64,000 nucleotides of DNA from Anabas testudineus (GCF_900324465.2 NC_046626.1:19852459-19916458), one strand, 5' to 3'. Shown: positions 10,531-41,816, counted from the stretch's first letter. The notes: generated from the sequence alone by a model not told the origin. A program made the numbers and translations.

Positions 10531-12893
10531 TTACTGCATTTATAACTGGGTTCTTTAAAATGTATTGACTACTTCCAGATCTTAAAACGCACTGAAACAA
10601 CTTGCATGAGGCATTGGAACAATATTATAGGGATTTGAAGAATACTGTCTGCTTCTAAATGATTAGAAAAGTATTATATTCTGAAACACAATGAGCCATA
10701 AATCTGCAGCATTTAAACATGAAGGATCGGGATATAGTCACTGTATGAACTGTAAACTGCTTTAACCAGCAGCTGCAGCTTAATGTGAGATGGAAAAAAA
10801 AGTGTACATATCTCTGTGCATGCCTTGGAAGCCCAGTGGTTTTGTTTTTATGAAAAGCTTGTCTGTTAAATAGTCATTAAAATGTGAAACTAAATGGTTG
10901 TCCTGTTTTCTTATTTTACTCTATATTATAGTATTAAGCCCTTCTTTTTACAGCAGTTTGTTTACAGCATCCATATTCCTCTAATCTTTTATTAGAATAA
11001 ATTACAAAATACATGGAAGACACAGTATTTAAAACTGATGCTGAGAAATAATTTAGAATTCAAAGACAAAGTTTGAAAGAGCAGCATTTGAATTTAAAAA
11101 AAGGTTTTACATGAAAATGCAGGATGAATCAAAACTGGACATTTAGTTCAAAGTTTCAGCAGAAGTTTCCAGTAATGTTCTTTCCAGCTTTATTTACCTT
11201 AACATATCACTTTTAAGGATCGTGAAGTAAAAATGCTGCTGACTTTACAGCTGCTCTAAGACACAGTAAATCCACAAACCAGGAGTTTCTGTAATACTAT
11301 TTTATTATTTTTCACATTTTTATTGACAGAAGTCAAGTATCCAAGGCGTCTGTAAACAGTGTGTCCACAAATCTACATTTTGCCTCAGTTCAGTGCAGCC
11401 TTTCATCAGTCAAAAACAAAACACTGTTCCTTTGAAATAAATACAATACTGATAAAAAAAAGAAGAAGCCTAACCTAAATCTGTCCGAAGGAGCTCATTC
11501 AGATCCAGAATCAGTCTCCGTCTAGAGTCACAGTCTGGAAATGATACTACATTACTACATAAAACACCACATGGAGGTAAATGACTCCTTCTGTCCTAAA
11601 GAGGAGCGAAAGGAGTGAAGAGGATAAAAACTAGTGACACAGTAAAATTGTGGAGCTGGTGTCGGCAGGTAAACCGACAGACACGATGGTGGGTTCAGAA
11701 AAAACCAGCAACATGAGGATGAAATACTGAGAAAAACCTGTTTGAATCTCAAAAACTGTAGTTTTGGTCATTTTCCTTGTTTTCATTCAGTTTTAAAGCT
11801 CAATAATTGACTTGTAGCGTATTTGCTTTATCTGCTCACAAACAGAAATACATGTTTTAGTTTTGTGCTAAAGATTTTTCTTGGCTGTAGGGTTTTACTT
11901 CTATTGCATCTATTGGGACCCAGGAAGTAACATGAACTGGCCCAGCTGGCACTGAGTGTCAGCACATCACTCAGGTTGTGTTCGGACACAGCGAGGACGA
12001 GGTGAGGATTTTAGACGTGCAGACTTCAACAGAGATGATGCTGAGCCAAGCTTTTTGTTAGCCACATTTTACCAGTCCTCACATCCTCACATGAGGCCAA
12101 ACTGCAGATCAAACTGAATCAGTCTATATTTTTCTTATTGTCAACAAACCCTAAAAGTGCTGTATAACAAACATAAGTATAGTGTGTATCTAAAGGCTGA
12201 TAAATCTTATTTCTCCGTGACACAGAGCTCCATTGTTGCTTAAAACACACCCACTAGACTATTATTTGAGTGAATCCCACATACACCATCGTGAGCATCA
12301 AATGTGGATTAATCTAAACTAAACTAGTCCCCAACAAAAGCACCATATCCACCTGTTTAAAGAGTTTGGGACTGTTGACAATAAGAAAATGATCCTAAAC
12401 CTAAACACCATGAAACTAGGTCCATCACAAAACAATCTTTAGAGTCAAATTTAAGAAAAGTTAACTCATAAAACTGCATCAGATTTTAGTCGCTCTATAT
12501 AAAAAAAAGTATATTCCAAAGAAGCTATAAGTCAGAAAGATGGACTCAACATTTCATCCTCTCGGGGTCGTTTGTGGTTTGAAACGGCGACACCAGCAGA
12601 CGGAGCGTCACAGACTGAAACAGCAGTTTCAATGTGAAATGTAAATACAGGAACAGAACGGAGGTGGGCGAGTATCTCGGTGCTTCACTAACACTAAATG
12701 GATCAACACGGGAGTTAGTTGTGGTTCTTGCTTTACATGAAAAATGTAATGTTGTGTTCTGTGTTTCTACTCTAGTGTTTCTATAGTTGTTGAGAACTGA
12801 ATCCACGCGCCGGCAGCCGGAAAACAATCACTGACTACATTCACTCATTTCATTTATGGAAAACTGGTTTTGGACTTTTCTTCGCTGTTGTAT

Positions 12894-12923
12894 ATCATCA
12901 TCATCATCATCATCATCATCATA
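12894..12923. repeat. (ATC)n microsatellite
   Basis: Ten uninterrupted ATC/TCA triplets in the spacer between the two convergent genes. Confidence 0.9.
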
Positions 12924-14751
12924 TTCTGTCCCGTTTATCACTGTCTGTATTTGTAGATCATCATCAAGCACCAAAATTGACATTTTTCTGTATTTTTATC
13001 ACTAAGAGCTTCGAAATGCGTTATAAATATCAGCCCCAGTTAGTGTTTCTCATGTTGTAGTCGTTTTTACATTTGAGATGTTTCTGAACAGATGTGAGCT
13101 ACAGGTTTCAACAAAGACAGAAACAACATAATGTGTGATGGAAAAAATATTTTTACAAATATAAAAAAAGAAAAAAAAAAGTTTCTTTTCTTGATATTCA
13201 CTACATATCTTAGTTTAAGCAGCTTTAGCTTGGCCCTACATTTTAAGAGGAGCTCTATTTTAGAAATACTGAGGTCACATATTCTAAAAATTAAAAAACA
13301 TTTTATTAACCGTAGATTATAAATTGGCCACTGGGAATGAAAATACTGACTGAAGTTTTGAAAGTCCTCAGAAGTGTTAAGAAATGATCTGCAGAAGCTG
13401 AAGTGGTTAATTTGGTTAACTGCCAAAAATTCAATGCTTCCAACATCTCAAATGTAAAAACAACCAGAGTGTATTTATCAGATTATCGGATGATGAAAAT
13501 AATCGTTGGATGTAAAAATACTGCTATCATGAATTAATGCCTTGCTGTCTCTACATGCTGTTCCTCATCTACCACACTGGTGTCCTGAGAACACAGTAAC
13601 TAACCCACCAGCCCATGACTACTGCATTTCTGTGTATATACAAACACTGAACCTCCAAAGGCAGCAGGCCCGACACAGTGTTTTCATCAAGGTCTGATAA
13701 TTGGGAGCGAGCAGAAAATAAGAAAATAAAATCAACAGCAGAAATTGGGGGACTCACCAGTAAAGAGGAATAACCACAGCATATCACAGATTCACTCAGT
13801 CATGAGTTAGCAGAATATAAGTGGTAACACTGCCTTAAAAACACTGCTTATTGAAAAATGCATACTGTTACTGCAGCGCAGAAATGATTTAACCATTTCA
13901 AATGTTCTCGAGATCAAATGTTTCCCCGTGACCCCAGTGAAAGCAAACTGTTGCTGTAATGATTTGATTTGAGTAACAAATTAGGTAAAAAGTAGAAAAT
14001 ATTTAATGTTAAGAACTGAAACTTGGAAAAGGAGTATGTGTGTTTTATGAATATTCAAAAGTTAATTTAAAAGATCAAGAAAAGCCACATTTCAGGTCTC
14101 TTTAAGGATTTTAGATCCTCAAATACGACTAGTGAAATTTGGATATGTCATATGTGCCTTTGTGAACTTGAAAAATAACATCAAGCTTCCTAAATAGGAC
14201 AATGTGAAATAAAAATGGAATTCATACTACCTTAATGAAAATAGTAAAATATTACAGTTGTGTAAATGTTGTAGAATATCAGTCTCATTCTTAACATATT
14301 CAGCTGCTCAGATTCATATAATTACAGCATTACTTTGCTTCCATACGCTGCTAAATGCCAAACGTTTTACACACTAATTTATTTTATATAAAGATTTAAA
14401 CAAGGTTCAATTGCTCCACCACTGAAAAAGAAAAAGCACCACTTGTCCCCGTTAAAAAATTTTTTCCTCTCTTTGATTTTGGTTTTGGGTCCAATGTGAT
14501 GTTTTTCTCCACTGCTAAAAGAAACATCTAATTAACTTCTTTTTGTTTGTTACTGAGTCCCAAAAGTCTCATTTTCTTAAAATATGTGAAAAGAAATCCA
14601 GTGATGTCAGTTCATTAGATGCTAAAAGTGAAGTGAAGTGAAGCTGAAGTTCATCTTTCTGCGCTGGCAGAAGCCTTTTCACATATTCTAAGAAAACAAA
14701 AGTGAGAAACACAATAACAATCAAAAATTACTTCATAAGATTCTGAATTTT

Positions 14752-14770
14752 CTTTTTTTTTTTTTTTTTT
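14752..14770. repeat. Poly(T) tract
   Basis: An almost unbroken run of about 19 T residues. Seen from the minus strand it is a poly(A) run. No retroposed body was recognised next to it. Confidence 0.8.
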
Positions 14771-16642
14771 ACAGTGAAGTCCTGGCTCGGTGAAACGACT
14801 GCGGCAAAAAATATTCTGCACAAATACTATTTAAATCTCTAGGCCTTAAATGTCGAATAACGTATCTGGAGACAACCTAGTGCTGTTAAGATTATCAATT
14901 AGTCAACTGACAGAAATATAACAGACAATATTATTTGTAATTAAAGTGATTAAATATTTAACTCAATTATCAAGAAAAAACAAAGATTCTTTAGATTCAT
15001 GTTAAAACTAAAATGGAAGAATTTGCTGAATTTCACCTTGGGGCTCTGAGAATTTTTTTTAGATCAAGAATTCATTGTTTAGTTTTAAAGAATAACCTGT
15101 AGATTAATAGAAGACTATCATTAGCTGCAGCTCGACTGTGATCAGTCACTGTCATTCCACTTCAAATGCATATATGCTAACTATTGTCCAGCATGAGACA
15201 AAGAAAACTGTGGATTGTATTCTTTCAGGCAAGATCATGACCTATAAATCATCAGGACTATGGTTCAACAATTAGCCATGACACCGGGCACTAAACTAAC
15301 TTTCTATCTAGAATCTGAAATTCACGGACAAACTGACGAAATGCAGCTGACGAACAACAGATGACTAAACTATGACCTCTACATGATGGTCAACTACTTG
15401 TCCTTCCTACGTGTTCAGTACAAATGTTGCGGTGATGATGGATCTCTCATTGAGCTTGCTAAGCAGCCCAAAATACAGTCAGTCAAGAATGCCAGAGCGC
15501 ATTGCCTGTCCCAAAATCCCCCAAACTCCTCCGAGCATTGTTTTTCTTCATTCTTCTTCCAGTCGTGTGAAGGATCCCTGGTGACTTGTCCAGCCAGGAA
15601 TGTGGTCAGGAGAAAAATGCCAATCCTGTTCTTTTCAGGTTAAACCACTTATCGGGGTGCCAGTCAGGGGGAAATGGCTCAGATGTATGGATGCATTGTA
15701 TAGAGCTGGCAAAAACCACACAATCTGACTTCCAGCGGTAATACTGCGTGTCATTGTGTTAGGGGAGCAACAAAAGGCCTTGCATCGAACAGGAATGCTT
15801 TTTGTGTGAGCCAAGCTGCTTAGCCCAGTGACCTGTTGTCCAGTTGGGTTCTTTTCAAATGTTTTTAACCCTAAAAACAAGTAAAAGAACAAGAAAATGG
15901 ACGCTAAACATTGTTTTCCACATAGCACCATGCCATTGGTTTCTAGTTCTTAACACTTGTAGTGTATCACATTGCCATAGTTTTTATAGTTTTTTTTTTG
16001 TGGAACAGTGAGAGTGCTGATTTGCAGTTCCCACATAACAGAATTTGCTCTCATAAGGGTGGAAAAATAAAAAACATAAATGAATAGAAGAAGCACACAA
16101 ACGTGACGTGAAGGGAAAGTGAGAGAATCGGCAAAGCTGAGGTATCTGTTCAGGTGACCACAGTCTGAGGGATGTCCAGTTTTACCGTATTTGTCCGTGA
16201 ACTATACACGTGAGGACCATTGTGACAGAAGGCACATATTGCCGAGGAGGGGGTGGAGCAGGTGGGGTTTATGAGTGATGAACTCTCTTCCATACAAAGC
16301 GAGGATCCTTTGTTTTCTTGCTGTAACGGCTGGTGGACCACAAAGAAAGCACCCAGCCCCTTTCAACATTTTCACCAACCAAGCAGATTTTTCCAGTGAA
16401 AGGAGCGTCTCTAGGCTGGTTGGACCCTATAATTGTACATTTTTCCATCATTCAACAACTCGTGTGGAGATGCAGAATAAAACAGGACCTCCAGTGTTTT
16501 AATAGACAAAAACAGTTTTGGGATGAGAGCAGGAATTCCACACAATGATTAGTGCTTTAGACAGCAGCTAAAATCCAGCGGACTGGATGTCAGAATAACG
16601 TCTAACTGAGACCTGCCTCGTTAATCCATCTCCGCTCTGAAA

Positions 16643-34836
<18,194 letters not shown>

Positions 34837-36480
34837 TCTGTTCAGTCAAATGTTTTAATAAAGGTTAGAAAAATAAACCAGCCTAGCTCCAAGGCTTCAC
34901 CGACAGTTCAGGGGCTGCTGCCCATTACATCTATTATTGATGGGTACATGTACTCCCACAAATAGAGTCTGCAGTACCCAAAGAGGCCCAAAAAAGCAAC
35001 AATGACGACCAATCGGAACGCAGACTCACAGCTTCTGCTTATCTGCAGCACATGCAGAACAGCCTCTGGCGTTGTTTATCTTTTCATGCACACTTGCCTT
35101 CTGCCACCATGTAATCCGGAGACCACTCAGGCCTCTACAGCTCGACCAGCGGAGCTCTAGGGCCAGGGCTCCCTGCAGATGCACAACATTTCCACTCAAT
35201 GGCCTCTCTCTGCAAGACGCTGCTGCTCCGCGGCTGGCAGGGATGAAATGAATTCGCAGAGCCTGCGCCGCATCCCTATCGCCCCTGCCAATGAAGATCA
35301 CAGTTACAATGTCACTTCTTTAGGTATATTAAACGATATTACCCCCCTTCTACTCCTAACTCCTCCTCCCCAAGTCAAGGGCATCCCTTCAACCCCCTCC
35401 GATGTCATCACCGCACCAGCTGTCCTCCCAAAGGGCGAGAGGCTGTCATTTAGTCATTAGATATCTGTGCAAATCCTTCGAGATATGCGCGGAAAAATAC
35501 TAAAAATGACTTTAAAAGAGGAGCCGTCGAGGAAAACAAGGGTGAAACGCGAGAAGTCCGCGGAGAGTGGGGACAGTCTGCTCGGATGATCCCGCTGCTC
35601 AGAAACACTGCAGTGCTGTTTTGAAAACAGCAACTCATCAGCTGCTCCACCGGAACCGACAGAAGAGGAATTCAAAATAAGAGCTTCGGTTCTTATTAAG
35701 CTGCTTTGTTTCTAATCTGTATTTTGTGTGAAGACTGAGTGGAATCACTTTGATTAAAGTGTTAAAAAATCTAAAATGCACTGATGTCCTTACGGTATGA
35801 TTAACAAACAAACAAACATACATGTAAATGTATGGTGTATTGCACCTGTAGCCCTACAAATGGTCATAATGCGAATCCACATTAACGATTTACGCTAAGT
35901 AGACATTTAAAATAGTTTTACATGTAGATTCGTGTAACACTAACGATATATTCCTTATATATCGACTCGTTACCGTTTACTGATAAATTAGAAATGTTAT
36001 AATATAACGTTAGAGTAACGGCTAACTTCAATTACCGTTAACAGTTTAATTAACGTTAATGAATGTCCACTTAGCGCCCGACAACCACTTCTTATTACAA
36101 CAAAAATGTTAGATACACTCGAGGAACTGCACATATTGTGTTATATTTCGACTTTAGTTTGTTTTTTAATGATGCTAGCTGTTTAGAGCCCTCACGTTAT
36201 TTCGAATTTTACTCCGAACTAGCTAGCCGCACAGCTAACGCTAGCAGCTAAACCGGTCGCCGATTATTAAAACACCAACAATAACCTGTCACTCTGAAGC
36301 GACGAGACGATCTTTAATCCTTTATATTCGAGTTACACCAGGTTCTGTGGGAGGACAGACGAATAAAACATGAGAAAAATCCGTTCCTGTTGAATCTCAC
36401 CTGACAGAGCTGTGGGGAGTTCGGACAGGAAGTCCTTCAAAATAAAAGCCGGGTGTGTGGAGGCAAACAGAGGCTGAGGC
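34837..36480 (-). promoter_or_regulatory. SLCO5A1: SLCO5A1 5' region with possible non-coding first exon
   Basis: There is no coding sequence here. Two GC/CpG-richer patches stand out: 35.1-35.65 kb, which includes a CCAAT box (ACCAATCGG near 35009), and 36.2-36.45 kb. In the second, the minus strand shows ACTTCCTGTCCG (ETS-like) and then CTGTCAG|gtgag (donor after 36401), as expected for a 5' UTR exon ending at 36401. It could splice to the acceptor just before the SLCO5A1 start codon. Which patch is the active promoter is not decidable from sequence. Confidence 0.35.
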
Positions 36481-38047
36481 TGATTTGTTTTGATGAAGGT
36501 TTTTATGATAAATTAAATTAAAGTTTGTGACTGTGAGATTAACTGAACTGATGTTGCTCATTGTTATAATAAAAAATATATATTTTACTTTTATCTTTAA
36601 TTAATATTCTTGTTTTACTCACAAGTAAGTTGCTAATTATATAAAGGCAAATACAGGCTTTACAAATCTGAAGAGATGTAGTCTAAATTGATTTATAATA
36701 AATCATTATTGATGAAGTTGAAAAGAGTTATTTGAAATATATAGTGCTAATTAAATACAATAGGTTACGACTGACTAACAACACAAAATGCAGAAAGATA
36801 AAAACCCTGATCTGAGTCCGTTATACATTAAGTATAATTCTATCTTGTTAAGTAAACCATTTAAATATAGCTGTTTATTCAATCACACTCGTTTTTATTC
36901 TGCAAACACTGAAACATTCTCATATAAAGCATTCAGATCTGTTAAAACACTCAAAATCAAGCATAACAATCACCATAATCCCAGGCATTATGTGTGTATT
37001 AATCCAAAAATAAAAAAGTTATTCAAATTCACAACAAAAGTAATATTAATCAATTAGAGGAATTTGTGTAATACACTGGATCTTATCTGTTACAGTCAAA
37101 GGTGTACTTATTTGAGTTTCTTTGTCTTTGACAGTGAACACGTGAAAAGCTACAAGTTAAATAAAATTTGATTAAATTGAATTTTTGCAATAAGTAATTA
37201 GCAACTTTATCTACATGTCTGAATGTGACAACACCTGAACACACCCTGCAAATTACACCCACACATGATGTCATTTGAAAAATATTTGTGAGTTGCAGTG
37301 TCTATTTGCATAAAGGACAACACAAAGAGCAATAAAGACTGTGGAAATGTGCCAACAATGTCAGTATCTACGTAGACACTTTAATTACTGAACACAATTC
37401 AACACTATGAACATGAAAGTTTGACCCCACTGTGAAACAAAAGCATTAGTGAGGCACAAATCTGATCAGATGTGGATCAAAATTCTTGTTAAGCTCTCTT
37501 CAGGTGAGTTAAGATTCATTTCCACTCCAAACCTGGAGCTGACTTTCCAGGTAGGAGCACTGACATGGTGAAACAGTAGAGGCTACAAAGCTGGAACCAC
37601 ACCTGTGTCTAAGAATGAAATAGAATAACCCCTAGAGAAAATTGCACCAGACCTGTTGGTGTAGTATGCATTTAAAGAGTGACCTCTACTGGACTAATTC
37701 ACATCGGCAAATAGCAGACAAAACATAGAATGATTGGTAGTATAACATATAGAAAACACTTTTTTAGATTTAGTTATTAACTTAATAAATGTACAGACTT
37801 TCTGATATATAGAGTATGTATCAACAGCAGAGGAATAATATTTAGTACACTTAGCACACAGTGTACATATGACTCTAAATATATATTATATATTTTTAGT
37901 TGTAGAACTTGTTTACTAGCATTTTTCTGGGATCATCATCCTCCAGGGCTGTTTTAAAGAAGAATAACTGGATAGTTAGTATTATAGCAGTTAGACACAA
38001 AAATTCTAGATGAAATCAATGAGAATGATCTGTTCAGTAAAAGTTGC
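36481..38047. other. AT-rich intergenic DNA
   Basis: Between the SLCO5A1 5' region and the TRIM gene. The short open frames are AT-rich and featureless. The right end probably contains the TRIM 3' UTR. Confidence 0.45.
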
Positions 38048-39712
38048 CTAAAGCTCACATAGCTGAGCAGTGTTTCCAGGAGGACCATAAAGACGTAGTC
38101 CAGCATAGAGAGGCTGAGTGAATGTGGTCTGGACTCTGTGGAGGAGAGTCATGGTTTCAGAGACGCTGTAGAAGGACAGAACACCTGCTCTGTGATTAAG
38201 GTAAACTCCAACTCTAGAAGACTGAGGACCAGAAAGATGAGATGTGATGTTGTTATGCCTGAATTCATAACGGTATTTGTAAAAATTTAACACCCAGGAC
38301 TTGTCAGAGTTTCCAAATGTTTCATTTGCAGTGTCGCTGTCTTTGTATGAGACCACTACTGAAACTCCTCCAACGTCCTTTTCCACCTCCCAGTAACAAC
38401 GTCCAGTCAGACTCTCTCTACTCAGGACCTGATGCCTCACATTGAATCTGTCTGGGTGATAAAAATACCATTGTTCTGTTGTCATAAATGTAACTTTTCT
38501 GTACTCTTCAGATAGTGATAAATATGTGTTTGCTGTGTTTGGATCCAGTGTGATTTTAGAAGAAAATTTGAACAACTCATCTCTGGTCTTGGGCTCTTGT
38601 GAAAGCAAAACATCCACTTTAGAAATTGCTATTACAACATTTGTCCATTCCGCATTCAGAATGTCCTGTAGTTTATCTCTGAGCTCTGATACAGCTTCTG
38701 TCACTACATCAAAGTGGTGCAAAGTAATTGGGTAGATCAGGATCATGGAGAAGTCTTTGGATTCATTGAGACATGTAAGTGAAAAGTAATCATTTAGAAA
38801 CTGGTTGTGATCCTCTGTGTGTGAGAGCTGCTCCAGCTCAGCGTCTTTCCTCTTCAGCTCAGTGATCTCCTGCTCCAGCTTCTCCTGAAGCTCTTTGACT
38901 CGACTCACTTCAGTTTCCTGCTGGGATCTGATCTGCTGCTTCACATCAGACCTTCTTTTGTCAATGAGACCAATCAGCTGAGTGAAGATCTTCTCACTGT
39001 GCTCCACTGTTTTACCAGCAGAGTGATTGATAGCCTCCACCTCCTGTTGAAGCAGCTTCACCTCTTTCTCTCTGTCCTGGATTCTCTGCTGGAGTTTTTG
39101 TCGACTCCCCTCCAGCTCTCTCTGCCTCTCAGTCCTTTCTGCTGCAGCTGAGACTGTGTCGTGACCTTTATGTTGATCCACAGAGCAGAGATAACAGATA
39201 CACTGCTGATCAGTACGACAGAACATCTTCATCACCTCATCGTGACGAGAGCAGATGTTCTCCTGGAGCTTCTTGGAGGGCTCCACCAGTTTGTGTTTCG
39301 TTAACTGAACTACATCATAATGAGGCTGAAGGTGTTTCTCACAGTATGAAACCAGACATTGACGACAGGACTTGAGAGCTTTCAGTTTTCTCCCAGTGCA
39401 GACATCACAGGCCACATCTTCAGGTCCAGCATAGCAGTGATCAGCAGGAGCAGCTTGGAGTCCAGTCTTCTTCAGCTCCTCCACTAAAACTGCTAACATG
39501 GTGTTTTTAACCAGCACAGGTCTCGGTGTGAAGGTCTGTCTACACTGAGGGCAGCTGTAGAGTTTCTTACCATCCTCTTCATCCCAGAAACTGTTAATAC
39601 AGTTCATACAGTAACTGTGTCCACAGGGAATAGTCACAGGATCCTTCAGTAGATCCAGACAGATCGAACAAGAGAAGGTTTCTTGGTCCAGCTGAACTCC
39701 TTTCTGCGCCAT
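38048..39712 (-). CDS. Single-exon TRIM E3 ubiquitin ligase (TRIM25/TRIM16/finTRIM-like)
   Basis: A complete uninterrupted 554-residue frame. The RING finger is C3HC4: C15, C18, C30, H32, C35, C38, C54, C57. A B-box 1-type finger starts at C102/C105. B-box 2 uses C154, H157, C165, D168, C173, C176, H181 and H184. A coiled coil rich in Gln/Glu/Lys heptads covers about 190-300. The C-terminal PRY-SPRY domain, about 385-554, includes LDPNTANTYLSLSEEYRKV and RCYWEVEK. TRIM proteins of this layout are cytoplasmic ubiquitin or ISG15 ligases, and many fish members act in antiviral signalling. Teleosts have dozens of such copies, so orthology to a named TRIM is not claimed. The gene has no introns in its coding region, and all zinc ligands are intact, so it looks functional. 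Confidence 0.95.
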   Translation of the reverse strand: MAQKGVQLDQETFSCSICLDLLKDPVTIPCGHSYCMNCINSFWDEEDGKKLYSCPQCRQTFTPRPVLVKNTMLAVLVEELKKTGLQAAPADHCYAGPEDVACDVCTGRKLKALKSCRQCLVSYCEKHLQPHYDVVQLTKHKLVEPSKKLQENICSRHDEVMKMFCRTDQQCICYLCSVDQHKGHDTVSAAAERTERQRELEGSRQKLQQRIQDREKEVKLLQQEVEAINHSAGKTVEHSEKIFTQLIGLIDKRRSDVKQQIRSQQETEVSRVKELQEKLEQEITELKRKDAELEQLSHTEDHNQFLNDYFSLTCLNESKDFSMILIYPITLHHFDVVTEAVSELRDKLQDILNAEWTNVVIAISKVDVLLSQEPKTRDELFKFSSKITLDPNTANTYLSLSEEYRKVTFMTTEQWYFYHPDRFNVRHQVLSRESLTGRCYWEVEKDVGGVSVVVSYKDSDTANETFGNSDKSWVLNFYKYRYEFRHNNITSHLSGPQSSRVGVYLNHRAGVLSFYSVSETMTLLHRVQTTFTQPLYAGLRLYGPPGNTAQLCEL

Positions 39713-39717
39713 TTCAA

Positions 39718-39730
39718 AGTTTTACTTTCT
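39718..39730 (-). promoter_or_regulatory. ISRE-like motif just upstream of the TRIM start codon
   Basis: The + strand reads AGTTTTACTTTCT, one mismatch from the interferon-stimulated response element AGTTTCNNTTTCY, five bases before the start codon on the minus strand. If real it would place interferon control at or inside the leader. A 13-bp motif with a mismatch can arise by chance. Confidence 0.25.
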
Positions 39731-40999
39731 TAGAACTGAACTAGTTTGAGCTCTGATCAACAACATGTGTTTGTGCAGTGAATGGAGTCTGTCAGCTCTT
39801 ACACTTCACCACATGTTGGTTCCACCCATCCTCAAACTGTAGATGTGAAGAGGAGGGAACAAGGAAATAAATGGACAGAGTGGAGCTCACTGTGTTTGAG
39901 AGCAGGAAGTAAAGGGAGGGTCATCAGGCTTTGGTTCATTCCAGGAACAGGAGCGGTTTGACACATTTTCTATGTGTTTTTTAAGTAATGGAGCATGTAA
40001 CTTCCTCAATAGCAGCTCAGACCAGGCAGGTTGAACCCAAATGCAGGACACAGAGCAATGTAAGGAAACGTACAGATAGTTTGGTAAGAAGCAAAACACC
40101 CCTGTATCTTAACCAATAGCTTGTAATTCAGCGATGAGCTAATTGGACCGTAAGGTTTCACTTATCAGCATTAACTGGAATCGCAGAGTGACTTCAAGCT
40201 CTCTGCAGTAATTTGATCAACTTCGTTCTACGCACCAGCTGTTCACTGGAAGATATCTTATCCAAATGTTTGCAAGGGGGTGACAGAAGAGAATAAATTA
40301 ACTTCAGTGGCAGACATGTTGCTGAGCACGAAAAGAAGCCACTAACATTTAGACGTTAAGTCAATTTTAAGGATTAAAATAATTACAACACATTTTTAAA
40401 CATATGCATTATTATGCATTCCCTCATTATCGAATGACCATAATGTGTCATTTTATATTTTCACCTACATAATGAGTGTATGAAAAGTCTCCATCACCCA
40501 ATTAGAAATTGTCAGGACTTTGTTTTCAGTTTATTTCCCTCTATATATATAAAACTGGATCATGGACATGTGCACATGCAACATTTAGTTTATTCTATTA
40601 TAGGATAATGTATTTCTGTTTGCTTCCCTGCTGCCGGATGTGATTTAAAAAGCCACACGTCACACAGTTCCCTCCTTCTACCACTTGGAGCCGCCGGTGT
40701 TCCACATTTTCGGTAATGACTCTTTAAAGTGCAGCGACAATGACTCAAGTGCAATTTGAAGTATTTGCGGATTCATTTTAGATTCAGTGTGAGAATTCCC
40801 AATGAACATCAAATAAATATTAATCAAAAAAGAAAGACTCAATACAGCATCATCTGATCATGTGTCAAATGTGCATCATGTGAAAAATCAACAGAAATAT
40901 CATCTGACATCAAATGTGTCACAGTCCAGATTCATTCCACAAACCTTCAGATTATCATAAAAAATGTTGTAGAGATTAATTAGAAATAGTGTAGATCGT

Positions 41000-41477
41000 T
41001 TGTTTAACTGTAGACTTGTGAATTTTTCTTTGACATCACCTTGCAACCCTTTACAGGTTTATGTAAATCAAGATCATCGTAGATCCTCTGAAAGCTTCTT
41101 TTAGCAAGGCATGGCTCGCATATGTATATTATTCTTGTGCAAAGCTTACTCATGAAGTTAGAGTGGTTTTTATCAGTCGTAGCTCTAGTCCAGACCTGCA
41201 AATTCATTTTCTTAACAAGAGTCCAGGTTTGCTATCACCTGATTCCATTTAAGGTCATTATTCATAGGGTTCACATACTTTTTCCACTCGCGTGGAAAAA
41301 GTATGTGTGGTTTTTATGGTTGTTTCTCAATAAATACATAAAAGATCAGATTTTTTTGTGCTGTTACTTATGACACATTATATTTGTTAATACTCTTGAC
41401 TTAGAAGAAGATCAGATCAGTTAATACAGAAAACCACTAAATTCCAAAAGGTTCACATACTTTTTCCTGCCACTGTA
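41000..41477 (+). mobile_element. Tc1/mariner element, 3' terminal remnant
   Basis: The right end GGTTCACATACTTTTTCCTG followed by CCACTGTA is the terminal inverted repeat of a common fish Tc1 family, ending on the expected TA at 41476-41477. Upstream lie other known 3' landmarks of the family: the CAGACCTGCAAATT box, AACAAGAGTCCAGGTTTGCT, an inner copy of GGTTCACATACTTTTTCC, and the GACTTAGAAGAAGATCAGAT segment. No transposase remains. The left limit is approximate. Confidence 0.8.
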
Positions 41478-41816
41478 CTCATGTAAACAATAACATAATA
41501 AAGGTAATAAACCTGATTAGCATTTAAAAGCATTTAAATTATACTTGAGTGAAGCGTTAAGACATAAAGACTTTCCAATAGAGTACAGTAAACCTTTTGG
41601 GAGACGTGATACGATCTCCCAGTCTGTCAGGAAGGAAACCACCAGTAAATATTTAATCAGAAATTTGATTAGGCTTTCAAATATTCATGAAATCTAATCA
41701 ACTTAATCACGGTGTGATCGTTATTCACAGCGTAATGAAACTCCCCGCCACTTCACTGGAGCGTGACTTTACAGCACCGCTCTGAAAAACAATAAAACTA
41801 ACGCACCCCTCATCCG

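Larger units (their letters stand above)
10531..16642. other. Convergent spacer and presumed SLCO5A1 3' UTR
   Basis: STARD3NL (+) and SLCO5A1 (-) point at each other, and no coding sequence was found between them. The right part, about 15.4-16.6 kb, has higher complexity and is the best candidate for the SLCO5A1 3' UTR. The SLCO5A1 stop lies at 16643, and AATAAA on the minus strand appears only sporadically, for example near 14378. The left and middle parts are AT-rich, with short homopolymers and one ATC microsatellite. Confidence 0.4.
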
